Shown here: positions 56,521-64,000 of the stretch, in pieces | Layout: the number at the start of each line of letters is the position of its first letter | Numbering within the stretch: the first letter of the stretch is position 1 | DNA from: Proteiniphilum acetatigenes DSM 18083 | Lineage (GTDB): Bacteria; Bacteroidota; Bacteroidia; Bacteroidales; Dysgonomonadaceae | Reading direction: 5' to 3' | DNA: 64,000 bases | NCBI RefSeq assembly: GCF_000380985.1 | Contig: NZ_KB905694.1 | Coordinates: 186,001 to 250,000 of the forward strand | Position numbers and translations under genes: made by a program | The notes under the pieces: generated by a model | Databases searched by the model: none | What the model was told of the DNA's origin: nothing | The model's input: the letters and a program-made list of their open reading frames with translations, nothing else

Positions 56521-56580
56521 TCTTAAACTGATAAAAATTAGAAGAACTGAAGCAATGAAGAGAAAGGAAAATGCAGTAAA

Positions 56581-56630
56581 GCGTTTTAGCATTTTTTTCT
56601 GTGGTTGCAAGCAGTTCAAATCTGTCCACA
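56581..56630 (-). promoter_or_regulatory. SAM-II-like riboswitch in the metK leader
   Basis: On the minus strand: P1 arm TGTGG (56630-56626), a loop with GATTTG and CTTGCAA, P1' arm CCACA (56604-56600), then GAAAAAAATGCTAAAACGC (56599-56581). The features GAUUU, UUGCA before P1', and AAAUGCUAAAA after it are those of the SAM-II pseudoknot aptamer, and the gene it precedes makes SAM. The SAM-V class shares the same core, so it is an alternative. The aptamer ends 60 bp before the ATG. Confidence 0.75.
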
Positions 56631-56646
56631 TTCATTCTGTCGCCCG

Positions 56647-56654
56647 CAAAGGTA
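56647..56654 (-). promoter_or_regulatory. Putative -7 box for metK
   Basis: Minus-strand TACCTTTG followed by CGGG. The transcript would start near 56641, about 10 bases before the riboswitch P1 stem. Confidence 0.55.
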
Positions 56655-56739
56655 ATAATAAAATAGGCTGATGGTTTCGAATAAAGGTTAAAATGTATTA
56701 TCGGTTCTTTCTATAAGAGAGAAAGAGAAATAAATTAGC

Positions 56740-56747
56740 TATTTTTG
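56740..56747 (+). promoter_or_regulatory. Putative -7 box for the amidase gene
   Basis: TATTTTTG fits TAnnTTTG, 77 bp before the ATG at 56825. Confidence 0.4.
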
Positions 56748-56824
56748 GTGACAATCCGAACAGGTTAATTTCACGCCTCCCGTTGCTATTTTTCTGTTAC
56801 GGGATGAAATGACGTTTTTTACGT

Positions 56825-57841
56825 ATGAAGATTTATTTTTTTCGCACCGTTATTATATGGGTATTATTTTCAGGAGTTCTACCATTAACGGCACAAGATA
56901 TGGCCTACCCCGTAGAAGGTGACGGAGTGCTTTCTTTCCTGCGACGATGGAACAGGATCGGCGATGCCTATGTGCGGGAATTTATGGAACTGAATGCCGA
57001 TAGGTTCAATGCTCAGGGTGGACTGGAATTGGGTACGGTATACCTGATCCCACCCCTCCATCCGGGCGATGAGTACCCGCCTTCCGAAGAAACAGCAAGC
57101 GGTGGAACCGATCCTGCCATTTTTGGAGAAAAACTAAGCGAGATCACACTGCAGTCCGATCGATTGAAAGATGCTTGTTTTTATATCATCAGCGGGCACG
57201 GAGGGCCCGACCCGGGGGCTATTGCCCGGGTAGGCAATAGGGTGTTGCATGAAGATGAATATGCATACGATATGGCTTTACGACTTGCCCGCAACCTGAT
57301 GATGGACGGTGCCACGGTATATGTGATCATCCAGGATCCGAACGATGGCATTCGCGATGAAATGTACCTGAACAACAGTTCCAACGAAACATGTATGGGC
57401 GAACCAATTCCCAGAAACCAACTCGATCGGCTAAAACAACGAGTAGACAAAGTAAACGAGTTGTACGAGAGGGATAAAGGGAAATTCAAATACATTCGGG
57501 CTATTGATATCCATGTGGACAGCCGCAACAAGGGAAAACGTATTGATGTGTTTTTCTATCATTCCAGTGACAAACATTCCAAATTACTGGCGACGACAAT
57601 GCGGGACCTGTTCCGTGTAAAATATGACACACACCAGCCAGGCCGGGGGTTCGGGGGATTTGTAGAACAACGCAACCTCTATATGTTGCGTCATCTGAAA
57701 CCACCCTCCATTTTGGTGGAAACAGGAAATATCCAAAACGAATTTGACCGCCGGCGTATCCTTTCAAGCAATAACCGCCAGGCATTGGCCAATTGGATGG
57801 CACAAGCGTTTATTGAAGATTACAAGAAATCGGTCCGGTGA
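56825..57841 (+). CDS. N-acetylmuramoyl-L-alanine amidase
   Basis: 338-residue exported cell-wall hydrolase (signal peptide about 1-23, ending LTAQD) of the Amidase_3 family. Zinc ligands and catalytic positions: SGHGGPDPGAIA (His), HEDEYAYDMALRLARNL (Glu), IRAIDIHVDSRN (His) and SILVETGNIQNEFDRRRI (catalytic Glu). An N-terminal region (about 25-110) contains GDGVLSFLRRWNRIGDAYVR and ELGTVYLIPPL, resembling a LysM-like or peptidoglycan-binding module. It is transcribed alone. Confidence 0.92.
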   Translation: MKIYFFRTVIIWVLFSGVLPLTAQDMAYPVEGDGVLSFLRRWNRIGDAYVREFMELNADRFNAQGGLELGTVYLIPPLHPGDEYPPSEETASGGTDPAIFGEKLSEITLQSDRLKDACFYIISGHGGPDPGAIARVGNRVLHEDEYAYDMALRLARNLMMDGATVYVIIQDPNDGIRDEMYLNNSSNETCMGEPIPRNQLDRLKQRVDKVNELYERDKGKFKYIRAIDIHVDSRNKGKRIDVFFYHSSDKHSKLLATTMRDLFRVKYDTHQPGRGFGGFVEQRNLYMLRHLKPPSILVETGNIQNEFDRRRILSSNNRQALANWMAQAFIEDYKKSVR

Positions 57842-57853
57842 AATCCCGGATTC

Positions 57854-57885
57854 TTTGTTATCTCCAGACTAAACTGATATCTTTG
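57854..57885 (+). promoter_or_regulatory. Promoter of the second ECF sigma gene (TTTG-N20-TATCTTTG)
   Basis: TTTG (57854-57857) and TATCTTTG (57878-57885) are separated by exactly 20 bp, a full match to the Bacteroidales housekeeping consensus. The start point would be near 57892, 22 bp before the TTG start codon. Confidence 0.75.
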
Positions 57886-57913
57886 TTTACGATAAATCAA
57901 CCTATAAAGAGTT

Positions 57914-58447
57914 TTGAACGAGAATAAGCTAATACAATACAAACATATATTCATGAAATATTTTCCGAAAGTAAAATGTTTCATAACCCGCTTTATCAAA
58001 TCCTCTGCAATAGCTGAGGAATTAACTCAAGATGTATTTGTGAAAATATGGGAAAACTTCGATAAGATCATGTATATCGAATACAGGGATGCATATATTT
58101 ATAGGATTGCCCGTAATGCCGCTTTAGATTATATCACCCAAAAATATAAAGAAGAAAGCCTTATTGATAACGTTAAACTAAGGGAAGGTTATTCAATTGA
58201 AGAAGAGATGGATGCCAAAGAACTGGAATTACTTATCGAATTAACCGTTAACGGAATGCCTCCACAAAGGAAGAAAGTGTATGAAATGAGTCGAATAGAT
58301 GGTCTTACTAACGATGAAATCGCAAAGAACCTGAATATTTCAAAAAAAACCGTAGAGAATCATTTAAACTTGGCTTTAAAAAGAATAAAAAAGATAATTA
58401 CAGCTTTCCCGTTTTTATTTGTCATCATAGCCTCTCATCTACAATAA
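57914..58447 (+). CDS. ECF-type RNA polymerase sigma-70 factor
   Basis: 177-residue ECF sigma factor. Region 2 covers about 8-75 (HIFMKYFPKVKCFITRFIK, AEELTQDVFVKIWENF, YIYRIARNAALDYI) and region 4 about 120-165 (MPPQRKKVYEMSRIDGLTNDEIAKNL, KKTVENHLNLALKRIKK). An in-frame stop at 57905 leaves TTG at 57914 as the only start that keeps region 2 whole; ATG at 57953 would remove its first helix. The hydrophobic C-terminus (FPFLFVIIASHLQ) is unusual but seen in PUL sigma factors. It is followed by FecR, SusC and SusD. Confidence 0.92.
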   Translation: MNENKLIQYKHIFMKYFPKVKCFITRFIKSSAIAEELTQDVFVKIWENFDKIMYIEYRDAYIYRIARNAALDYITQKYKEESLIDNVKLREGYSIEEEMDAKELELLIELTVNGMPPQRKKVYEMSRIDGLTNDEIAKNLNISKKTVENHLNLALKRIKKIITAFPFLFVIIASHLQ

Positions 58448-58547
58448 TATTATCCCCCAGTCCTTAGTTAAAAAAAACAAAAAAATCTTATTTCATTAGG
58501 TGTGAATCAAATTTTTCAAGTTATCATTTATAAAGAAGGGAGAATCC

Positions 58548-59525
58548 ATGTCAAAAATCAGGCAAATAGTACAATTATTTTTTGAAGGTGATCATCCGGC
58601 AGAAACAAAAAAGAAATTCTATCGATGGTTATTATCACCGTCATCCGAGTCAGAGAAAGAGAAAGCCTTGGTTGAACAGTGGAACGGTATTGAGTCGATA
58701 GCCGATTCATCAACAAAGAACTCATTCAATAAAGTGATTGCCCGTTTTGGTGTTGACAAAAGAAAACAGAGGTTGAGAGCAACTCCTAAATTAATACGCA
58801 TTGCCGCAGTTCTCTTAATTCCTATCATAACGGGGCTGGCAGCTTATTTGTACGTGAAAAACTCGGAAAACCAATCCGTGGAATTTGTCGAATATTTTAC
58901 CCCCAATGCCAATCTCCGGACAATAGATCTACCTGACGGTTCGTCAGTAACAATGAATTACGGTTCGATTATTGTGTATCCACGCAATTTTACGGCGAAA
59001 AGAAGAGAGGTTTTTTTAAGCGGAGAAGCTAAATTTACAGTCAGCCATGACAAAAAAAGACCCTTTATCGTAAAAACCAACGATATGAATATAGAAGCTT
59101 TGGGAACTATATTCAATGTCTCTTCTTACGTCGAGAACAGCGAGACCATAACGACTTTAGTGGACGGAAAGGTAAGAATAGACATGAAAAACTCCGAAGA
59201 AAACTTTATCCTTGAACCCTTGCAGCAGATTGTACTTGACAGGGAAACCGGAAAGACATTCATACGGCAGGCTAAGCTGGAACTTGAATTGGCCTGGGAA
59301 AAGGGATATTTATCTTTTCAGAATGCAGATATAGAGGACATCATGCAGGAAATTCAACGCAAATATGATGTCAGGATATATGCTAATTATAAAGAAATCA
59401 AAGGTGAAAAACTTACTGTAAAATTCGCCCCTGACGAATCTCTTTATGAGATATTCAAAACAATACAATTATTGATTAACAAATTCAACTACAGGATAGA
59501 AGGAGATAATATATATATCTATTAA
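58548..59525 (+). CDS. FecR-family anti-sigma factor
   Basis: 325 residues: a cytoplasmic sigma-binding part (1-82), one membrane helix (about 83-103, IRIAAVLLIPIITGLAAYLYV), a FecR domain (about 120-215, LPDGSSVTMNYGSIIVYP and LSGEAKFTVSHDKKRPFIVKT), and a DUF4974 tail (about 255-325, LSFQNADIEDIMQEIQRKYD). It lies 100 bp after the sigma gene and 157 bp before a SusC gene with an STN domain, so the three form a signalling chain. Confidence 0.93.
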   Translation: MSKIRQIVQLFFEGDHPAETKKKFYRWLLSPSSESEKEKALVEQWNGIESIADSSTKNSFNKVIARFGVDKRKQRLRATPKLIRIAAVLLIPIITGLAAYLYVKNSENQSVEFVEYFTPNANLRTIDLPDGSSVTMNYGSIIVYPRNFTAKRREVFLSGEAKFTVSHDKKRPFIVKTNDMNIEALGTIFNVSSYVENSETITTLVDGKVRIDMKNSEENFILEPLQQIVLDRETGKTFIRQAKLELELAWEKGYLSFQNADIEDIMQEIQRKYDVRIYANYKEIKGEKLTVKFAPDESLYEIFKTIQLLINKFNYRIEGDNIYIY

Positions 59526-59555
59526 TAAAAAACAGGCAAAAAACAAAAGCCCATG

Positions 59556-59600
59556 AAAAAAAAGAACCGGAAAGTTGTACTTGCAGGTCACTTTCCGGTT
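59556..59600 (-). terminator. Minus-strand terminator between fecR and susC of the second locus
   Basis: Perfect 11-bp stem AACCGGAAAGT (59565-59575) / ACTTTCCGGTT (59590-59600). Read on the minus strand it is followed by C and eight T (59563-59556); on the plus strand no T-tract follows. It may end an antisense RNA opposite the susC leader. A matching minus-strand promoter is less clear here (AAAATTTG at about 59660-59667). Confidence 0.55.
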
Positions 59601-59682
59601 TGAAATCGCAAATACATCCAATATACGTCAAAGCAATTGTAAAAAATGTATTTAACGACAAATTTTAAAAATAAATCTCATA

Positions 59683-62600
59683 ATGAAAAAAATAATATCA
59701 AAACGGAAAACTTTTTCCATTTATCATCTTGTCTTGTTATTATGCTTATCCATACCCCTGAATATTTCGGCACAGACACAGTCTGTAAGCATTCAAAAGA
59801 CCAATGCAACAATAGCCGACATTTTTGAAGAAATTGAAAAACAAACAGGGCTTACTATCGCATTCAATGCTTCTACTATCGATGTAACACAAAAGATATC
59901 CATTCAAGTAAAGGATCAATCTCTCGATAAAGTGCTCTCCGAAGTGCTCAAAGATACAAAAACCACATTTAGGATACAAGACAAACGAATAATAATTTTG
60001 TCAGTCTCCCAAACGGATAGAGCATCACATTCTATGCAGCAGGATGTTGAAGAAAAAGAAATCAATGGAAAAATAACCGACAATGCAGGCGAACCACTCA
60101 TTGGCGTTTCCGTCATGGAAGTAAACTCTTCCAGAGGAACTGTTACCGATATAGACGGGAAATTTACGATTAAAGTACCTGAAAAAACCACTCTTATTGT
60201 TTCTTATGTAGGCTATAAGACCAAGCGTGTGAATACCGGTAACATGAACACAATAAATATAGTCCTGGAAGAGGATGAAAGGCTTCTGGATGAAATTGTT
60301 GTCATTGGATACGGAACCATGAGACGAAGTGATATAAATGCCTCCATCGTATCCGTCAAACCTGATGATCTGGTAAAATCCTCTTCTCCTGATTTCTCCG
60401 AAATGCTGATGGGACGCGCAGCCGGGCTTACCGTTTCACAAACAAGCGCCCAACCCGGAGGTGGAATAGAAGTACTTATCCGTGGGGCAGCATCGACAGG
60501 AGCAGGAAATCAACCGCTCTATGTAATTGACGGCTTTCCTATCGTGAACGATGGCATTTCTCCCGGTAGTGGAACACAATGGAGTGCGGGAAACCGCAGC
60601 CCTCTTAGCGATATCAATCCGAACGACATTGCCTCCATAGAAATACTGAAAGATGCCTCAGCTACCGCTATCTATGGTGCAAGAGGTGCCAATGGGGTTG
60701 TCCTTATTACAACTAAACGCGGAACGAAACAAACACAGGTTGAGTATAATATGAGTACTTCCATACAGCAGATCATCAAAAGACCCGAATTGCTGAACGG
60801 AAGTGAATTCATGAGAGAGCAGGAACGCTATAATAAAGAACTGTATCTGATGGCCAATACAATATTTCCTTATGGCAACACCGATCCTTCCAACGTAAGC
60901 CCTTATTATCCTAAATATACGGAAGAAGAGATCCGCGCTGCCGGAGTAGGCACCAACTGGTATGACCTGATTACCCGTACAGGGAAAGTCAATCAGCACA
61001 ACCTTACAATTACCTACGGAAATGATGACATTAAATCGCTTGTATCGTTCAACGTTTTCGATCAGGAAGGGGTTATAAAGACATCAGGTTACAGCAGGTA
61101 CAGCCTTCGTTATAATCTCGACCATAAGATAGTCAAATGGTGGGATTATGGGATATCGGCCCTTGGCTCATATGCTACGGAAAATAATGCAGCATTGGGT
61201 GGTGGACGCGATGCTGCCGCCGGAATAATCGAATCGGCTTTAAACTACAGTCCTCTTGTCAAAGCCGAAAGGAATCCCTCTACCGGAGCATGGATAGAAG
61301 ATCCCAATCAGGCATTGTTGAATCATCCGCTTTCTTATCTCGACATGCAGGATAAGACAAAGACAAAACGTTTTTTAGCAACAGCTTACACTAATTTTCA
61401 TATCATACAAGATATACTTTGGATAAAATTATCAGGCGGCACCGATATCCGAGACGGACTCCGGCAAGCCTATTACCCAATGACAACGCGTTATGGCAGT
61501 CAGATCGGAGGTGATGCCAACATCAACTCGGCATATAGGGAAGATTACTCAGCCGATGCTGTTGTCAACTTCCAACAAACACTAAACGACAAACATAAAT
61601 TCATCGCGATGGGAGGTTACTCCTATCAGGTAATGAATTATGAAGACGCGTACGCACGGGCTATGGGATTTACCTCCGATGCCATTTCATGGTATAGATT
61701 ACAGGCAGGGGAAAGAAGGCCGGTGGTGAGTTCATCCAAATCAAAACACGTACTGGCATCTTACTTCGGGCGTGTTCAATACTCCCTTTCCGATAAATAT
61801 TTATTTACATTTACGGGACGTATCGACGGCAGCGACCGTTTCGGGGAAAACAACCGTTATGCTTTTTTCCCGTCAGGGGCTTTTGCCTGGCGTGCTATCA
61901 ATGAAGACTTTCTCCACAATATTGATTGGTTGTCCGATGCTAAACTGAGAGTCAGTGTGGGACAAGTAGGTAATGAGAATATAGGCAATGGTGCGGCATC
62001 CGAATATTACCAATTTGAGGGTAGGAATTATTACTTTGGCGACAGTGAAAAGCGCGGAGTAAATTTAGGTAAATTCGGGAATCCCAACCTGAAGTGGGAA
62101 ACGACAACAGAAGCCAATTTCGGAGTAGATTACGGATTTTTCCGCAACAGAATAAACGGAAGCATAGACATATTTTACAAAGAAATAAAAGACTTGCTCA
62201 GTTACCGGGCATTACCTCATACATCCATTATAGGCAATATCCCCTGGAATATAGGGAAAACGCGCAGTTCCGGTGTTGAAGTAACGTTGAATACGATCAA
62301 TCTGGAAGGGCCTCTTTACTGGGAATCAACCCTTACCTATACCTCTTACCGGGATAGGTGGAAAGAAAGAGACCCGAAAGTAATACTAAGGCCTTATGAG
62401 AAAGAGGACGCACCTCTCACGGCCTTGTATGCACTTATCCCCGACGGAATAAAGCAACCGGGTGAAGAAACACCTCATATGCCCGGCCTGTTACCCGGAC
62501 AACAAAAGTACAAAGATGTAAACGGTTTGGACGAAGAGGGCAATCTTACGGGAAAACCCGATGGCAAAATTGACCAGGCTGACGTAGTGTATATCGGTAC

Positions 62601-63087
62601 CCATGCTCCCAAGTTCACGATGGGATTTAACAATGAATTCAAATACAAGGGATTTGATCTGAATCTTTTCCTTTATGCGTCGGTCGGAGCATACAGGTGG
62701 CCTTCCACTCATGTGGAACATGGCGTCTATGGCAGTTATGGGACACAGATGCTAAGGGATAATTATAATTATCTGCGGGAGATCCAAAATCGCTGGGGTT
62801 CGGACAATCTGGATGCGACTATGCCGAGCGGCGAAGTCAATAGTTACGATGCATTCGGAGCGCCTCATTTCGAAAAAGCGTCGTACTTGCGTCTTAAAAA
62901 CCTGACACTAGGCTATGACATTACGAGACTTTTTAATACAAATAGACTGAATGCGCGAGTTTTCTTCACAGGACAGAATTTGCTCACAATAACAGGTTAT
63001 AATGGTTTTGATCCTGAAGTAGAACGCGACAGAGCCTCTTACCCGCAACAAAAAACATTCTCTTTTGGTCTGGATATCAAATTTTAA
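59683..63087 (+). CDS. SusC/RagA-type TonB-linked outer-membrane receptor with STN domain
   Basis: 1134 residues. After the signal peptide (ending NISAQT) come an STN domain (about 32-105, TNATIADIFEEIEKQTGL), a carboxypeptidase-like domain (about 125-200, GEPLIGVSVMEVNSSRGTVT), a TonB box (LLDEIVVIGYG), a plug (LIRGAASTGAGNQPLYVIDG, ATAIYGARGANGVVLI) and a barrel ending GLDIKF. With sigma and FecR upstream it is the receptor and signal sensor of the second regulated locus. The substrate is unknown because the rest of the locus lies outside the window. Confidence 0.96.
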   Translation: MKKIISKRKTFSIYHLVLLLCLSIPLNISAQTQSVSIQKTNATIADIFEEIEKQTGLTIAFNASTIDVTQKISIQVKDQSLDKVLSEVLKDTKTTFRIQDKRIIILSVSQTDRASHSMQQDVEEKEINGKITDNAGEPLIGVSVMEVNSSRGTVTDIDGKFTIKVPEKTTLIVSYVGYKTKRVNTGNMNTINIVLEEDERLLDEIVVIGYGTMRRSDINASIVSVKPDDLVKSSSPDFSEMLMGRAAGLTVSQTSAQPGGGIEVLIRGAASTGAGNQPLYVIDGFPIVNDGISPGSGTQWSAGNRSPLSDINPNDIASIEILKDASATAIYGARGANGVVLITTKRGTKQTQVEYNMSTSIQQIIKRPELLNGSEFMREQERYNKELYLMANTIFPYGNTDPSNVSPYYPKYTEEEIRAAGVGTNWYDLITRTGKVNQHNLTITYGNDDIKSLVSFNVFDQEGVIKTSGYSRYSLRYNLDHKIVKWWDYGISALGSYATENNAALGGGRDAAAGIIESALNYSPLVKAERNPSTGAWIEDPNQALLNHPLSYLDMQDKTKTKRFLATAYTNFHIIQDILWIKLSGGTDIRDGLRQAYYPMTTRYGSQIGGDANINSAYREDYSADAVVNFQQTLNDKHKFIAMGGYSYQVMNYEDAYARAMGFTSDAISWYRLQAGERRPVVSSSKSKHVLASYFGRVQYSLSDKYLFTFTGRIDGSDRFGENNRYAFFPSGAFAWRAINEDFLHNIDWLSDAKLRVSVGQVGNENIGNGAASEYYQFEGRNYYFGDSEKRGVNLGKFGNPNLKWETTTEANFGVDYGFFRNRINGSIDIFYKEIKDLLSYRALPHTSIIGNIPWNIGKTRSSGVEVTLNTINLEGPLYWESTLTYTSYRDRWKERDPKVILRPYEKEDAPLTALYALIPDGIKQPGEETPHMPGLLPGQQKYKDVNGLDEEGNLTGKPDGKIDQADVVYIGTHAPKFTMGFNNEFKYKGFDLNLFLYASVGAYRWPSTHVEHGVYGSYGTQMLRDNYNYLREIQNRWGSDNLDATMPSGEVNSYDAFGAPHFEKASYLRLKNLTLGYDITRLFNTNRLNARVFFTGQNLLTITGYNGFDPEVERDRASYPQQKTFSFGLDIKF

Positions 63088-63098
63088 AACCAAGAATC

Positions 63099-64000
63099 AT
63101 GAAAGGTAAAATTAAATATATATTTATCTTATTATTAGGGTTTCACTTCTTATCATGTGAAGGAGACTTAAACCCTCAACTGTATGGGACCATCACCAAC
63201 GAAGATGCATTCAAAACTCCCCAGGATCTGGAAGCCGCCACTACAGCGTTGTACTACGAACTCAGGCAAAAAGGATGGGGACCTTATCTGTTCACCGACG
63301 GAAGTTCTTTTGTTATGGATGTAGCCGTAACAGACGAATGGACTACAAAATGGGCCTGGACTAATTTTCTTAACGGAACATGGACAACCCAGGAAGCAAT
63401 GGCCATAAGATTTTACGATTGGACTGCACCCAATATCACACGCTGTACATATACCATTGCACGAATAGAAGAATGTGCGTTAAGTGATGAGGTGAAAAAC
63501 GAATATATCTCTCAAATCAAAGCGTTACGCGCCTTTTTCATGTTCGACCTTTACCGGTTCTACGGGCCCATGCCGATGATCATCGAAGCGGAACGCGCCA
63601 TCAATCCAGATCCTGATTATAGGCCTGAAAGACCCTCGGCAGAATCGGTGGAAGAATTCATCAGGACAGAATTAAGAACCGCTGCCGATATGCTGCCCGT
63701 CGAATGGAGTCAATACGGCAGAATAACCAAAGGGGCTGCTCTACACTATTTGCTAAAATACCACATGTTTAAGAAAGAATGGCAGGAGGCATTGAATATA
63801 GCAAATGAGATAATCGGCTTGAATTATTACAGACTTGAAGAAAATTACGCGGATATATTCTCAGCGCAGAATGAAGGTAACCGGGAGTTGATATTTGTCA
63901 TACGTGCCGAGGCATTGGCCGATTACGGCAATCATACTTATGCCAATATTCTGCCCGGGGATTTTGCATCGCCTCACGGCAATGTGGTCGACGGATGGAA
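63099..64000 (+). CDS. SusD/RagB-type lipoprotein, truncated by the window end
   Basis: The frame opens at ATG 63099 and stays open to the last base (300 codons and two bases). Signal peptide with lipobox Cys20 (FHFLSCEGD). SusD features are the start DLNPQLYGTITNEDAFKTPQ and QIKALRAFFMFDLYRFYGPMPM in the TPR-like region. It lies 11 bp after susC, as SusD genes do. The C-terminal half, and any enzymes after it, are not in the window. Confidence 0.93.
   Translation, partial: MKGKIKYIFILLLGFHFLSCEGDLNPQLYGTITNEDAFKTPQDLEAATTALYYELRQKGWGPYLFTDGSSFVMDVAVTDEWTTKWAWTNFLNGTWTTQEAMAIRFYDWTAPNITRCTYTIARIEECALSDEVKNEYISQIKALRAFFMFDLYRFYGPMPMIIEAERAINPDPDYRPERPSAESVEEFIRTELRTAADMLPVEWSQYGRITKGAALHYLLKYHMFKKEWQEALNIANEIIGLNYYRLEENYADIFSAQNEGNRELIFVIRAEALADYGNHTYANILPGDFASPHGNVVDGW

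Noticed and set aside
56521-56631. N-terminal membrane extension of MetK
   Set aside because: The frame is open, but the segment covers the SAM-II-like aptamer and MetK proteins begin at [17 protein letters not shown].

Overview
The window is chromosomal DNA from a member of the Bacteroidota, most likely order Bacteroidales. Evidence: three SusC/SusD pairs, two ECF sigma/FecR modules, genus-typical proteins (DUF3822, DUF5686, DUF4271), SusE-like lipoproteins, and promoters of the Bacteroidales TTTG-N20-TAnnTTTG type in front of many genes. Placement in the Dysgonomonadaceae/Porphyromonadaceae side of the order is only an impression from protein similarity. No rRNA, tRNA, CRISPR array or insertion sequence was seen.

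Layout. 1-5.4 kb: end of an unrecognised gene, DUF3822, rsmD, mgtE and a TonB-dependent receptor closed by a strong terminator. 5.5-6.4 kb: a 2-hydroxyacid-dehydrogenase-like protein behind a dispersed promoter repeat. 6.5-22.8 kb: a glycan-utilisation locus made of an ECF sigma factor, a PNGase F-like amidase on the opposite strand, FecR, SusC with STN domain, SusD, two SusE-like lipoproteins, a GH76 endo-mannanase, a CE15-like esterase and a GH92 mannosidase. The enzyme set points to mannosylated N-glycoprotein or fungal mannan. 22.8-26 kb: GNAT acetyltransferase and a DUF5686 outer-membrane protein. 26-31.6 kb: a SusC/SusD pair with neither regulator nor enzymes. 31.7-35.3 kb: recG and glyA (minus strand). 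35.7-42.7 kb: small outer-membrane protein, gmd, fcl, tyrosine phenol-lyase, then rfbB, rfbC, rfbA on the minus strand (GDP-fucose and dTDP-sugar synthesis). 42.9-50.1 kb: trmD, an outer-membrane beta-barrel receptor, a metallophosphoesterase, murF and a C1 peptidase. 50.3-56.6 kb: small membrane protein and RNase H, then a minus-strand series metK, LOG protein, DUF4271, hemD, rnpA, yidD, tatD. metK is preceded by a SAM-II-like riboswitch. 56.8-57.8 kb: cell-wall amidase. 57.9-64 kb: a second sigma/FecR/SusC/SusD module that runs off the window.

How the parts work together. In both regulated Sus loci the SusC protein carries an N-terminal STN domain, which in this group signals through FecR to the ECF sigma factor. 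In both, the gap between fecR and susC holds a hairpin whose T-tract lies on the minus strand, so an antisense RNA may end there, as described for other Bacteroides PULs. In the first locus, PNGase F-like, GH76 and GH92 enzymes would release and trim mannose-rich chains while SusC/D/E bind and import them.

The most unusual items are the GLPGLI/PNGase F fusion placed between sigma and anti-sigma genes, the GH92 enzyme with GNQP in place of GNEP, the antisense RNA candidates, the SAM-II-like element inside an in-frame extension of metK, the promoter-carrying dispersed repeat, and a tyrosine phenol-lyase that is easily mistaken for tryptophanase.
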